DNA of 33,806 bases from a virus, in IMG/VR virus record IMGVR_UViG_3300032092_000128, positions 1 through 33,806 of that record; one strand, 5' to 3'. This document shows positions 19,365-26,764 of the stretch, piece by piece. The notes below the pieces were generated by a model that was not told the DNA's origin, ran no database searches, and saw only the letters and a program-made list of their open reading frames with translations. Every line of letters begins with the position of its first letter. Within the stretch, counting starts at the first letter, position 1. The position numbers were made by a program, and so were the translations under genes.

Positions 19365-19639
19365 TTTGAATCCTTTTTAGAATCGTCATTCTGCATGAGT
19401 TTGATACCAGACAGGAACCCAATCATGCCGCCGATAAGAGTAGAAAAAGCGGGTGAAATCATCTTGAATATCTCGGCATTGTCCACTTCCTTGGCCCAAA
19501 GGCCAAGCATAAAGCTGACGACCATAGCCAAAACAGAGATGCACAGGGTGGTACTTACCATCAGCGTGACGTACAGCGTCAGCTTGTCCCTTGTGTCCGG
19601 CGATGGCTTCTTGGGTCTGGGTATCGGCTTTCTGGTCAT
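19358..19639 (-). CDS. Two-transmembrane holin-like or anti-holin-like protein
   Basis: This 93-residue protein has a basic Pro/Lys-rich N-terminus (KPIPRPKKPS), two hydrophobic segments at about 20-45 and 57-82, and a short charged tail ending in Cys. Its second hydrophobic segment (EIFKMISPAFSTLIGGMIGF) lines up with the corresponding stretch of the downstream holin (EVFKIMMSPDFSALLAGTIN), suggesting the two are related. The gene overlaps its neighbours on both sides (ATGA upstream, 7 nt downstream). A second holin or a modulator such as an antiholin is plausible but cannot be decided from sequence. Confidence 0.65.
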   Translation of the reverse strand: MTRKPIPRPKKPSPDTRDKLTLYVTLMVSTTLCISVLAMVVSFMLGLWAKEVDNAEIFKMISPAFSTLIGGMIGFLSGIKLMQNDDSKKDSKC

Positions 19640-19923
19640 TTCTTTTCCCGTTCAAGTGCATCCTTGTAGCCATGAACAACTTTATTACGCAACCATGTGG
19701 AGTCTGCCGTGCCCGCCCACTCTGCTAGGTTGTTCCAGATCACCATGTATTCGGTTGACTTGCAGTAAGGCGCATTCTTGTCGAGCCACGCCATCATTTC
19801 TCTGTGCCGTATGGTCGGGTCGTGGACTGTGTAAGCAATCCCATAGAACTCGCGCACATGGCATCCGCTCTTGGCTACGGCTCCAACTAGCCCCAACAGC
19901 AGTAACAGTATGAGCCAGCGCAT
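19636..19923 (-). CDS. Exported small protein with two cysteines, lysis cassette
   Basis: This 95-residue protein starts with MRWLILLLLLGLVGAVA, a clear signal peptide with an AVA signal peptidase site at residues 15-17. The mature part has two cysteines (C21 and C54), which could form a disulfide in the periplasm. No lipobox is convincing (KSGC), so it is not an evident Rz1-type spanin. The segment VIWNNLAEWAGTADSTW is conserved in my recollection of similar phage proteins of unknown function. It lies directly before two holin-like genes and the endolysin and is coupled to the next gene by an ATGA overlap. A role in lysis or envelope modification is inferred only from context. Confidence 0.6.
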   Translation of the reverse strand: MRWLILLLLLGLVGAVAKSGCHVREFYGIAYTVHDPTIRHREMMAWLDKNAPYCKSTEYMVIWNNLAEWAGTADSTWLRNKVVHGYKDALEREKK

Positions 19924-19928
19924 TCATT

Positions 19929-20300
19929 TTAAGATGCCGCAACCTCAACCCAAGAAGTTGTAGCTTCATCCCAGTCGTAAGTTTTTTCGTCTGTGGGGTA
20001 TGGTATTGGCGCACCCCAACGACACGTAGTTTCGTTTAACACCCAGCTTGCGTAAGGCTTGGGCGAAATAAAGGCATCACGGCCAGCGTCAAAGGTGTAG
20101 CCAATGCCAGCGTAGTTCTTACGCATATTTCCGTTATAACTAGTTTGCTTCCAATTAGAATAACCACCAGACCATGAAATCAAAAATTGAATGCCTTTTG
20201 CTTCGGATTCTTGTCCGTTCTCATCAAGAAGTTCATTGTTATGTACCACAATAACTTGTAGTACAAAGTTGTCGTCATCAAGTTGTGCAAAGTGAGCCAT
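19929..20300 (-). CDS. Conserved tail-fibre-associated phage protein
   Basis: This is a 123-residue soluble protein. It begins MAHFAQLDDDNFVLQVIVV and contains NELLDE, QTSYNGNMRKNYAGIGYTFD, and PKPYASWVLNE. These blocks recur in a protein of unknown exact function found beside tail-fibre genes of many aquatic phages, including T4-like cyanophages. An AAGGA site precedes the ATG. It follows the last glycine-rich protein by 9 nt and precedes the lysis genes. It may be a fibre accessory or assembly protein. The function is not established, but the gene itself is convincing. Confidence 0.7.
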   Translation of the reverse strand: MAHFAQLDDDNFVLQVIVVHNNELLDENGQESEAKGIQFLISWSGGYSNWKQTSYNGNMRKNYAGIGYTFDAGRDAFISPKPYASWVLNETTCRWGAPIPYPTDEKTYDWDEATTSWVEVAAS

Positions 20301-20309
20301 GTGCCATCC

Positions 20310-21143
20310 TTAAAAAGTAATTGAACCGCTGCTAGTCCAGCTATAAATACGATAACCACCAGTAACGGTAATTGTTGGAGCACCTGTTGTACTTATCGCG
20401 GCATCATACCCGTCTACGTACCGAATAAGTACAATACCAGAAGCCCCAGCAGCACCGTCTGTAGCGCCTTGACCGCCTCCGCCTCCACCGCCTCCAGTAT
20501 TTGCTGTGCCGGGACTTCCATTATTGCCAGAAGTTCCTGCATTACCGCCGCCGCCAGCACCTCCAGCACCAGCGGAACTTAAACCACCTGCACCGCCACC
20601 ACCTGCGTATGCTGTTCCATTAAATGCAGTTGAGCCAGCACCGCCAGCACCGCCATTATTGCCAACACCAGCTACACCAACAGCACTTGCTCCACCACCG
20701 CCTCCCGATGAATCGCCCGATGATGGAGATGCGCCGCCATCATTTCCTTGTCCTGCTGTACCAGTGCCCCCTGCTCGCAAGCCCCCTCCGCCGCCGCCGC
20801 CGCCTCCAGAACCGCCTGTCAGTCCGGCAGCGCGAGTTCCTCCGCCGCCACCGGCTGTAGAAGTAATGGTGCTAAACACAGAATTACTACCACTAGTGCC
20901 AGTATTACCACCGCCTCCATTACCCCCACCACCAACAGTAACCGTGATGGGCGTTCCTGATGCAACCGCAAAACCCGTGGCAGTTCTATAACCTCCCGCA
21001 CCGCCGCCGCCGCCTCCGCCGCCTCCGGCTGTTCCACCACCACCGCCACCACCGCCAGCAACTACTACATATTCAACAGTAGGTGTTTTTCCGGAAGCAA
21101 ATGAGCGTTGGTTTTGAAAAACCGCTTGTAGTGCGCCACTCAT
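20310..21143 (-). CDS. Glycine-rich tail-fibre/adhesin-like protein (copy 2)
   Basis: With the ATG at 21143 the protein has 277 residues, exactly the length of its paralogue at 21653-22486. A reading from 21170 adds nine residues but ignores two facts: the ATG at 21143 overlaps the preceding TGA (ATGA), and it gives the same MSG beginning as the paralogue. After the N-terminus come EYVVVAGGGG, long Gly-rich runs, and a shared ending with PTITVTGGYRIYSWTSSGSI. Glycine-rich domains of this kind, possibly polyglycine helix bundles, occur in phage receptor-binding and fibre-tip proteins. I infer a host-contact role. Confidence 0.72.
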   Translation of the reverse strand: MSGALQAVFQNQRSFASGKTPTVEYVVVAGGGGGGGGTAGGGGGGGGGAGGYRTATGFAVASGTPITVTVGGGGNGGGGNTGTSGSNSVFSTITSTAGGGGGTRAAGLTGGSGGGGGGGGGLRAGGTGTAGQGNDGGASPSSGDSSGGGGGASAVGVAGVGNNGGAGGAGSTAFNGTAYAGGGGAGGLSSAGAGGAGGGGNAGTSGNNGSPGTANTGGGGGGGGQGATDGAAGASGIVLIRYVDGYDAAISTTGAPTITVTGGYRIYSWTSSGSITF

Positions 21144-21643
21144 GTCAAACCACTCCCAGAGATGAGCCAATTTGTCGAGGTTATTTTAATAGCTGTTGCA
21201 GAACCATATTGAGCAAGACTTCGTGAGCCTGTAGTTCCAGAAGGAGACAAATACATTGTGTCTGTCGTTATAGCAATTGTTACCACTTGGCTTGTCATAT
21301 TTATAAATGTGATTGCCGTCCCAATTGCGTAAGCCACAGAACTGTTTGCGGGAATAGTAAATGTCCTTGCATTGGCATCAGCCGCAGGATGAAGAATTGT
21401 TTTGCCCGAATCTGCCAAGACCAATGTGTAAGCCGCACTCTGACTATTAACAGGAATATTTCTAAAGCCTACTGCGTCAGTGCCGTCAACTGTGCAAGAT
21501 GATAATACGCCACTTGCTGGCGTACCTAATGCGGGAGTTGTTAGCGTAGGCGAGGTCAGCGTTTTATTTGTTAGTGTATTTGTGCTTGTTGCCGTGACAA
21601 CATTGCTAGGGGTGATGATTGCTGATAGTGCTACTGTAGCCAT
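21140..21643 (-). CDS. Short tail-fibre domain protein (copy 2)
   Basis: This 167-residue protein corresponds to the C-terminal part of the 604-residue fibre at 22483-24297. Both contain TLTNKTLTSPTLTTP followed by LGTP-x-SG, then a CTVDGT block, a G[FY][RQ]NIP block, and a beta-rich end. It lacks the fibre's N-terminal anchoring region, so it may assemble with, or as an alternative tip of, the larger fibre. A GAGGA site lies 7 nt before the ATG. The stop overlaps the next start as ATGA, the same linkage used by the upstream pair. Confidence 0.68.
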   Translation of the reverse strand: MATVALSAIITPSNVVTATSTNTLTNKTLTSPTLTTPALGTPASGVLSSCTVDGTDAVGFRNIPVNSQSAAYTLVLADSGKTILHPAADANARTFTIPANSSVAYAIGTAITFINMTSQVVTIAITTDTMYLSPSGTTGSRSLAQYGSATAIKITSTNWLISGSGLT

Positions 21644-21652
21644 AATTTATCC

Positions 21653-22486
21653 TCAAAATGTAATTGAACCTGAACCAGTCCATCTATAGTTGCGAAAGCC
21701 GCCTGAAACTGTAATTGTTGGAGAACCCGTAGTTGATGTTGCGGCCAGAAAAGTGTCTGCATAGCGAAGAATTACGACTCCAGAACCACCACTTCCGCCT
21801 TCAACCCCAGTGTCATTACCGCCAGCACCGCCACCGCCTGTTCCAGCATCGCCGGGATCACTGCGCGTCCCACCACCTCCACCGCCTGTTCCTCCAGCGC
21901 CAGTATCATAGTTGTCACGACCAGCACCCGCGCCCCCGCCAGCATAGAAAGTACCATTTGAATATTGCTTACCAGCACCGCCAGCACCAGTTATGTTGCC
22001 CGGCGGATTTGGAAGACCGCCAGTACCGCCGACTGCACCAGCACCGCCGCCGCCGCCACCATAGTCGCCACTATTAGCGCCGCCATTATTACCAAAACCA
22101 TAAGTTCCAGAAGCGCCAGCTTGAGAGGGCTGAGTACCAGTACCGGCAGAGCCGCCACCGGGGGAGCCGCCACCAGAACCGCCAGAGTTTGAAGTGCCAG
22201 AAATAAACCCGCCGCCTCCACCAACTGCGGTTATTGATGAAAATGTAGAGTTAGTTCCATTACCGCCATTACTACCAGTGCCACCGCCACCGCCACCCAC
22301 TGCGATACTGTAAGGAGTGCCAGCGACAACAGCAAAATTTGTTTGGTTAAAATAGCCACCAGCACCACCACCGCCGCCATGACGTTCCGCGCCTGCACCT
22401 CCGCCAGCAACAACTAGCAAATCAATTGTAGGCGTGACTCCACCACCAAATGAGCCGCCAGCCAAATTAAGCATAATTCCACTCAT
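21653..22486 (-). CDS. Glycine-rich tail-fibre/adhesin-like protein (copy 1)
   Basis: This 277-residue protein begins MSGIMLNLAGGSFGGG, followed by DLLVVAGGGAGAERHGGG and a long Gly-rich body with many GGGG runs. It ends with PTITVSGGFRNYRWTGSGSI, matching the end of its paralogue at 20310-21143. The composition fits a rigid fibre-tip or adhesin, and surface-exposed Gly-rich loops would tolerate fast change. The ATG at 22486 overlaps the upstream fibre TGA (ATGA), so the two are probably translated together and may form one complex. The receptor and exact role are unknown. Confidence 0.72.
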   Translation of the reverse strand: MSGIMLNLAGGSFGGGVTPTIDLLVVAGGGAGAERHGGGGGAGGYFNQTNFAVVAGTPYSIAVGGGGGGTGSNGGNGTNSTFSSITAVGGGGGFISGTSNSGGSGGGSPGGGSAGTGTQPSQAGASGTYGFGNNGGANSGDYGGGGGGAGAVGGTGGLPNPPGNITGAGGAGKQYSNGTFYAGGGAGAGRDNYDTGAGGTGGGGGGTRSDPGDAGTGGGGAGGNDTGVEGGSGGSGVVILRYADTFLAATSTTGSPTITVSGGFRNYRWTGSGSITF

Positions 22487-24297
22487 GCTAAATTACCCGT
22501 GACTACAGCAACTGTGGCAGTAATAAACAGGATAGTAGCTACACCTCGTGTAGCCACGCTAAAAGAAGCAATATCTGAATCTGTGCCCCCCTTATAAACT
22601 GTTGTTACAGCAGAACAAGTGCAAGAAATAGACGCTGCGGTGTTGTTAAAAATACTGATTGCATCACCCGTTGTAAATACAGATGCTGGAACAACAACGG
22701 TGCCTCCAGTACCCAGTTCAATAAACTTGCCAACATCACCAGCTACCAATGTATAACTTGCCGTTTTAATTCCAGACAACGGAATGTTTTGATAGCCAAC
22801 TTTGTTTGTGCCGTCAACTGTGCAAGCAGATAGTGTTCCACTTGATGGCGTTCCAAGTACAGGGGTTGTCAGCGTTGGGCTTGTTAATGTTTTATTGGTA
22901 AGCGTCTGGGTTGCTGTTACACCTACTACGTCAGTTAACGTGTTACTTCCGTAAGCAATGGTTTTATTGGTAAGCGTCTGTGTGCCAGCTAGTGTAACCA
23001 CTGTCCCGCTATTACCACCAATTTGTGCAGAAACATTCCATCCATAAGTTGCGCCTGTGTAAACAAGCGTAACAGTTATACCCGTAATATCACAAACCAA
23101 TGTGTCGCCAGCCGTATTATTAGCAATCTTAATCAACGCCGTAGGGTTAATCGTTAAATTGTTTGTACCCCACTGACTAAATGAGTCAACGACAACAATA
23201 ATGTTACCTACTGATGGACTTGTAGGCAAAGTAACTGTAAAAGCACCGCCCGTTGTGTTGGTTAGAACACCATCATTGTTTGCGGCTGTGTAGTTTGCTG
23301 TTTTGACTGGCGTATAAGAAATGCCGCCACCTGCCGGAACAGAACTTGCCCAAGTCGTTCCATTGCTTGTCAGCACATTGCCAGCAGTACTAGGAGCTAC
23401 AAACAAAGGTGCTGATGTACCGTTGCCTAGTATGACGTTGTTTGCTGTAAGAGTTGCTAGGCTCGTACCGCCGTTGGCGACAGGCAATGTCCCAGTGACA
23501 CCTGTAGTCAACGGTAGACCCGTTAAGTTTGTTGCAACCCCTGATGTAGGTGTACCAAGTAAAGGTGCTATCAATGTCGGAGTGTTTGCAAAGACATTAG
23601 CACCACTACCAGTTTCATCGGTTAAGGCTGCCGCTAGGTTTGCACTTGATGGAGTCGCCAGAAAAGTTGCTACGTTTGTTCCCAAGCCTGATACACCTGT
23701 GCTGATTGGTAAGCCTGTAGCATTCGTTAAAGTGCCGCTTGTGGGTGTTCCAAGGATAGGGGTGACTAAGGTTGGGCTAGTTGACAAAACATTGTTGCCA
23801 GAGCCTGTGCTTGTTGTTACGCCTGTACCGCCAGAAAGTACGGGTAAAGCGGAACCTAAAGTTAAAGAAGTAAAGTAGGAAGCACCATCAACAACGTTTG
23901 TGCCATCGTTGTAAACCAGCGTTGCCTTACCCGCAGGAACAGATATGCCTGTACCTGTAGTGTTCCTAACTGTCTTGGCTCCAGTGCCTGTATTATTGAT
24001 AAGGTAAAACTTCTCAATCTGGCAACCAGAACCCAGTATCAAGTTACGTACAGAACCAATGCCAGTAGAACTTTCTGTGATGTTTAAACGCAGGTTTCTA
24101 GCTGCTTGAGTTGTAGCCGAGTCAGTGAGGGTAACCGTGACGTCTGCATCAGTTGCAAAGTTTACCGTGGCAGAGCCTGTAATAGCTTCACCTAAAATTG
24201 CATCGCCCAGATTGACGTTGGTAACCGTTCCCCATGAGCCCGAGTTATCCCCCGTCCCTTGCAACTCTACTTTAAGTGCTGACCATGTTGATGCCAT
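22483..24297 (-). CDS. Main tail fibre protein (copy 1)
   Basis: This 604-residue protein begins MASTWSALKVELQGTGDNSG and WGTVTNVNLGDAI, a pattern common at the N-terminus of tail fibres that attach to the tail. The body has repeated segments built on LGTPTSG with TNLTGLP/TNATGLP motifs (about 180-270), typical of trimeric beta-structured fibres. The last about 150 residues carry two TQTLTNKT motifs and a C-terminal domain related to the protein at 21140-21643. An AGGAG site lies 6 nt before the ATG. The protein most likely forms the shaft of the receptor-binding fibre, with the glycine-rich partner at the tip. Confidence 0.75.
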   Translation of the reverse strand: MASTWSALKVELQGTGDNSGSWGTVTNVNLGDAILGEAITGSATVNFATDADVTVTLTDSATTQAARNLRLNITESSTGIGSVRNLILGSGCQIEKFYLINNTGTGAKTVRNTTGTGISVPAGKATLVYNDGTNVVDGASYFTSLTLGSALPVLSGGTGVTTSTGSGNNVLSTSPTLVTPILGTPTSGTLTNATGLPISTGVSGLGTNVATFLATPSSANLAAALTDETGSGANVFANTPTLIAPLLGTPTSGVATNLTGLPLTTGVTGTLPVANGGTSLATLTANNVILGNGTSAPLFVAPSTAGNVLTSNGTTWASSVPAGGGISYTPVKTANYTAANNDGVLTNTTGGAFTVTLPTSPSVGNIIVVVDSFSQWGTNNLTINPTALIKIANNTAGDTLVCDITGITVTLVYTGATYGWNVSAQIGGNSGTVVTLAGTQTLTNKTIAYGSNTLTDVVGVTATQTLTNKTLTSPTLTTPVLGTPSSGTLSACTVDGTNKVGYQNIPLSGIKTASYTLVAGDVGKFIELGTGGTVVVPASVFTTGDAISIFNNTAASISCTCSAVTTVYKGGTDSDIASFSVATRGVATILFITATVAVVTGNLA

Positions 24298-24306
24298 TTT
24301 TAACTC

Positions 24307-25671
24307 CTAGTTCGTTGAAACATCAGCCCAAGCCGCTGTTTGTGTATTACCGATATTCTGCCAGTTTGCGGTCTGTGTGTCATCTATTACACTCCAAGCA
24401 ATTGCCTGTGCAATTGAGCCAACCGATCCAGTTGCTGAAACTCCTGACAACGATACCGCAATATTAAGAGAGCCTACTGAACCTGTAGCACTAACACCAG
24501 ACAACGCAACTAAAGACGTAAATGTAACCGTTCCAACACTGCCAGTTGCACTAACGCCCGTAAGCGCTACACCAACACCTACACTGCCTACCGTACCTGT
24601 AGCTTGAACACCCGACAACAGTTGCCCAACACCAAGCGATTCAACCGCGCCGGTACCCGCTACACCTGTGAGATCAACACTTTTTACACCTTCAACCAAC
24701 CCCACTTCGCCTGTACCCGCTACGCCGGAAAGTTGTATACCTACCCCAACCGACCCAACTTCGCCTGTACCCGCTACACCGGATAGGACAACACTTTCTA
24801 CAACTTCTTCAGTGCCTACCTGACCCGTAGCAGATACACCTGTAAGAGCAACGCTTTCCTCAACTCCCACCGATCCAACAAAACCTGTACCCGCTACGCC
24901 GGAAAGTTGTAACCCGGTTCCAACGGTTCCTACCGATCCTGTACCAGATACCCCAGAAAGCTGTCTACCTACTCCAACGGAACCTACCGCCCCAGTAGCA
25001 GATACCCCTGACAACGATGTTTCAATATTTAGTGTACCAACTGAGCCTGTACCAGACACCCCAGATATTGCGGCTGATGCACTATAAATAACCGATCCAA
25101 CTTGGCCTGTACTTGCCACGCCTGTAAGAGCAACGTTTTCCGCAACCCCAACCGACCCAACAGAACCTGTACCGGCTACACCGGTTAGCGCAACACTTTC
25201 CTCAACTCCTACTGATCCAACAGAACCCGTACCTGATACACCCGTAAGAGCAACACTTTCTGCAACTCCCACTGATCCAACTTGGCCTGTACCTGCCACG
25301 CCTGTAAGAGCAACACTTTCTGCAACCCCAACCGATCCAACTGAGCCAGTAGCAGCTACTCCAGTAAGAGCAACACTTTCTGCAACTCCTTCACTGCCCA
25401 CCTGACCCGTAGCAGATACCCCTGTAAGAGCAACACTTTCTGCAACTCCTACTGACCCGACTGAGCCAGTACCTGCTACGCCAGTAAGAGCTACACTTTC
25501 TGCAACTCTAACTGTCCCGACAGAACCTGTACCTGCTACTCCGGTTAGCGCAATTGAAATTACTAAAGCAACTGTCCCAACAGCGCCCGTGGCTGATACA
25601 CCTGTGAGCGCATTTTGACTACCGCCCCAAGTATTACTACCCCAAGTGCCTGCGCCCCATGCTGTGGACAT
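24307..25671 (-). CDS. Repetitive structural protein with 21 short repeats
   Basis: This 454-residue protein consists of a 20-residue N-terminus with three tryptophans (AWGAGTWGSNTWGG), exactly 21 repeats of 18 or 20 residues, and a 30-residue tail. The consensus repeat is [AQ]L[TS]GV[AS][GA]TG-x-VG[ST]VGVxxS. The tail has a Trp-containing near-repeat (WSVIDDTQTA, then NWQNIGNTQTA, then AWADV). Such regular Gly/Val/Thr repeats are compatible with a beta-solenoid or stacked-strand rod. The gene sits between minor structural proteins and the fibre, so a fibre-base, baseplate-like or decoration role is reasonable but not shown. Confidence 0.7.
   Translation of the reverse strand: MSTAWGAGTWGSNTWGGSQNALTGVSATGAVGTVALVISIALTGVAGTGSVGTVRVAESVALTGVAGTGSVGSVGVAESVALTGVSATGQVGSEGVAESVALTGVAATGSVGSVGVAESVALTGVAGTGQVGSVGVAESVALTGVSGTGSVGSVGVEESVALTGVAGTGSVGSVGVAENVALTGVASTGQVGSVIYSASAAISGVSGTGSVGTLNIETSLSGVSATGAVGSVGVGRQLSGVSGTGSVGTVGTGLQLSGVAGTGFVGSVGVEESVALTGVSATGQVGTEEVVESVVLSGVAGTGEVGSVGVGIQLSGVAGTGEVGLVEGVKSVDLTGVAGTGAVESLGVGQLLSGVQATGTVGSVGVGVALTGVSATGSVGTVTFTSLVALSGVSATGSVGSLNIAVSLSGVSATGSVGSIAQAIAWSVIDDTQTANWQNIGNTQTAAWADVSTN
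24400..25611 (-). repeat. Coding tandem repeat, 21 units of 54 or 60 bp
   Basis: Thirteen 20-residue and eight 18-residue units account exactly for the 404 residues between the N-terminal and C-terminal segments of the repeat protein. Each unit carries a GV-x-[GA]TG-x-V core. The units differ at synonymous positions, so the array is not newly expanded. Confidence 0.85.
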
Positions 25672-25681
25672 GACTTATCAA

Positions 25682-26149
25682 TTACGCAATTCGCAGCAAT
25701 CCGGTCGTTGCATCATTAGTTGGCATAGTCAGTGAAAACGTACCAGCAGCAACTGTTTGAGCCGTGAACGTGTAAACAGCCACAGATTTTTTGCCTGAGT
25801 TTGTGTCGTTATACAAAAGCATTGCATCAAACGAAGTAGACAGTGTAACTGTTGTGTATGTGATACTTGCAGAAGGCGTTAAGAACGATGTTGTTCCAGA
25901 ACTGCTTGGTGCGGTACCAAACGTAACAGTTACACCACCAGCGGTATAACCTGTTCCAGATACTTCAGTTACTGCACCCGTGTACGACGTTGTTGAAGCA
26001 CCCAAAGAGCTTGCCGCCGTGTACAAAGCCGCCTTAAACGTATCAGCAGTTGATGCTGTGTGCGCAGGGACGCCCGTACCGTTAAACGCATGAACTGCAT
26101 TAAATAAGTCGACCTTGAATGAAGTGGTCATTGCTTGTGTATTTGCCAT
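25682..26149 (-). CDS. Minor structural protein, paralogue of 26341-26763
   Basis: This is a 155-residue beta-rich protein beginning MANTQAMTTSFKVDLFNAVH. It shares with the protein at 26341-26763 the blocks TTSFK, ALYTA(A/S)S, TEV/NEV with TG, ALYN/ALIYND, and a closing TFSLTMP/TFTITMP. The pair flank a 61-residue gene. Proteins of this type occur in many phage structural modules near fibres but have no firmly assigned role in my knowledge. AAGGA precedes the ATG by about 7 nt. A tail-surface or fibre-base protein is likely. Confidence 0.65.
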   Translation of the reverse strand: MANTQAMTTSFKVDLFNAVHAFNGTGVPAHTASTADTFKAALYTAASSLGASTTSYTGAVTEVSGTGYTAGGVTVTFGTAPSSSGTTSFLTPSASITYTTVTLSTSFDAMLLYNDTNSGKKSVAVYTFTAQTVAAGTFSLTMPTNDATTGLLRIA

Positions 26150-26158
26150 GATTTTTCC

Positions 26159-26344
26159 TTAAAATTCAGCGGTTTCGCCAAAACTAACAACTGCACGTTT
26201 TAGTTGAACGTGCGCCGAACGGTGAACTAATTCACCCTCTAACCAATACTCCACCCATGTGGTAGTTTCGTTATCATTATCAATGGTTCCTTCACGCTTT
26301 TCAAGCAATGATTCGTCCATTTCGCCTTTGGTCGTAGTAATCAA
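26159..26344 (-). CDS. Small phage protein with likely TTG start
   Basis: This is a 61-residue acidic protein (MITTTKGEMDESLLEKREGT) with the segment TTWVEYWLEGELVHRSAHV. The start is most likely the TTG at 26344, because it overlaps the TGA of the preceding gene (TTGA at 26344-26341) in the way many neighbouring ATGA junctions do. The only nearby ATG, at 26320, would remove the first eight residues. The function is unknown, with no membrane segment or enzymatic motif. It lies between two paralogous structural proteins, so it may be an accessory or chaperone to them. Confidence 0.6.
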   Translation of the reverse strand: MITTTKGEMDESLLEKREGTIDNDNETTTWVEYWLEGELVHRSAHVQLKRAVVSFGETAEF

Positions 26345-26763
26345 TTTGAACTCCTGATAAGAGCCGCCGTAGCGGTGTTTGCGGGCATGGTGATTGTAAA
26401 CGTGGTTGTCGATGTTTTGTCAGACCCAAAGTCCAAAACAGCTATGGATGGATTACCGGCAACGGTATCGTTATAGATTAACGCGCATCTAGCCGTGATT
26501 GCCCCAGTCCACGAGATATTTGGAAAGCTTACGAAAGCTGTGTATCCAGAAGATGATACCGTAATAGGCGTTAGTATTGCCCCGCCATTAACGTAAGTGC
26601 CTGTATTAGCTACTTCGTTCGTAGCTGAATACGCCGTTGTGTCTTCGTTTAAATTAGCAGAAGCTGTGTACAGGGCAATCTTAATCACGTCAGTTGTCAA
26701 GTCATGTATGCCTTGATAAAGCTCTGCTTTGAAACTTGTGGTCTGGGTCTGGATGATTGACAT
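26341..26763 (-). CDS. Minor structural protein, paralogue of 25682-26149
   Basis: This is a 140-residue beta-rich protein beginning MSIIQTQTTSFKAELYQGIH, with KIALYTASANL, TGTYVNGGAIL, ARCALIYNDT and a closing TFTITMPANTATAAL. The sequence aligns along most of its length with the protein at 25682-26149, so the two arose by duplication. Its start lies 1 nt after the TGA of the adaptor gene, with no clear Shine-Dalgarno; coupled translation is likely. It could be a tail-surface protein. Family membership is visible, but function is not. Confidence 0.65.
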   Translation of the reverse strand: MSIIQTQTTSFKAELYQGIHDLTTDVIKIALYTASANLNEDTTAYSATNEVANTGTYVNGGAILTPITVSSSGYTAFVSFPNISWTGAITARCALIYNDTVAGNPSIAVLDFGSDKTSTTTFTITMPANTATAALIRSSN

Positions 26764-26764
26764 G

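Larger units (their letters stand above)
20310..24297 (-). repeat. Duplicated fibre / glycine-rich gene module
   Basis: Gene order is fibre (22483-24297), glycine-rich (21653-22486), short fibre domain (21140-21643), glycine-rich (20310-21143). The two halves share fibre C-terminal motifs, 277-residue glycine-rich partners, and ATGA junctions within each pair. Confidence 0.75.

Noticed and set aside
19386-20014. Two minus-strand frames (97 and 109 residues) over the lysis genes, considered as overlapping spanin genes
   Set aside because: They lack a signal peptide or lipobox and cover genes that have membrane or signal segments and ATGA junctions; they look like shadows.
20506-20991. Proline-rich open frame on the plus strand (161 residues)
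   Set aside because: It is the antisense of the glycine-rich gene (Gly codons GGN read as Pro CCN), has no ribosome site and no independent support.
20500-22460. GC-rich trinucleotide runs as microsatellites or CRISPR-like arrays
   Set aside because: They are codon runs for glycine in two coding genes; there are no regular spacers or conserved repeats.
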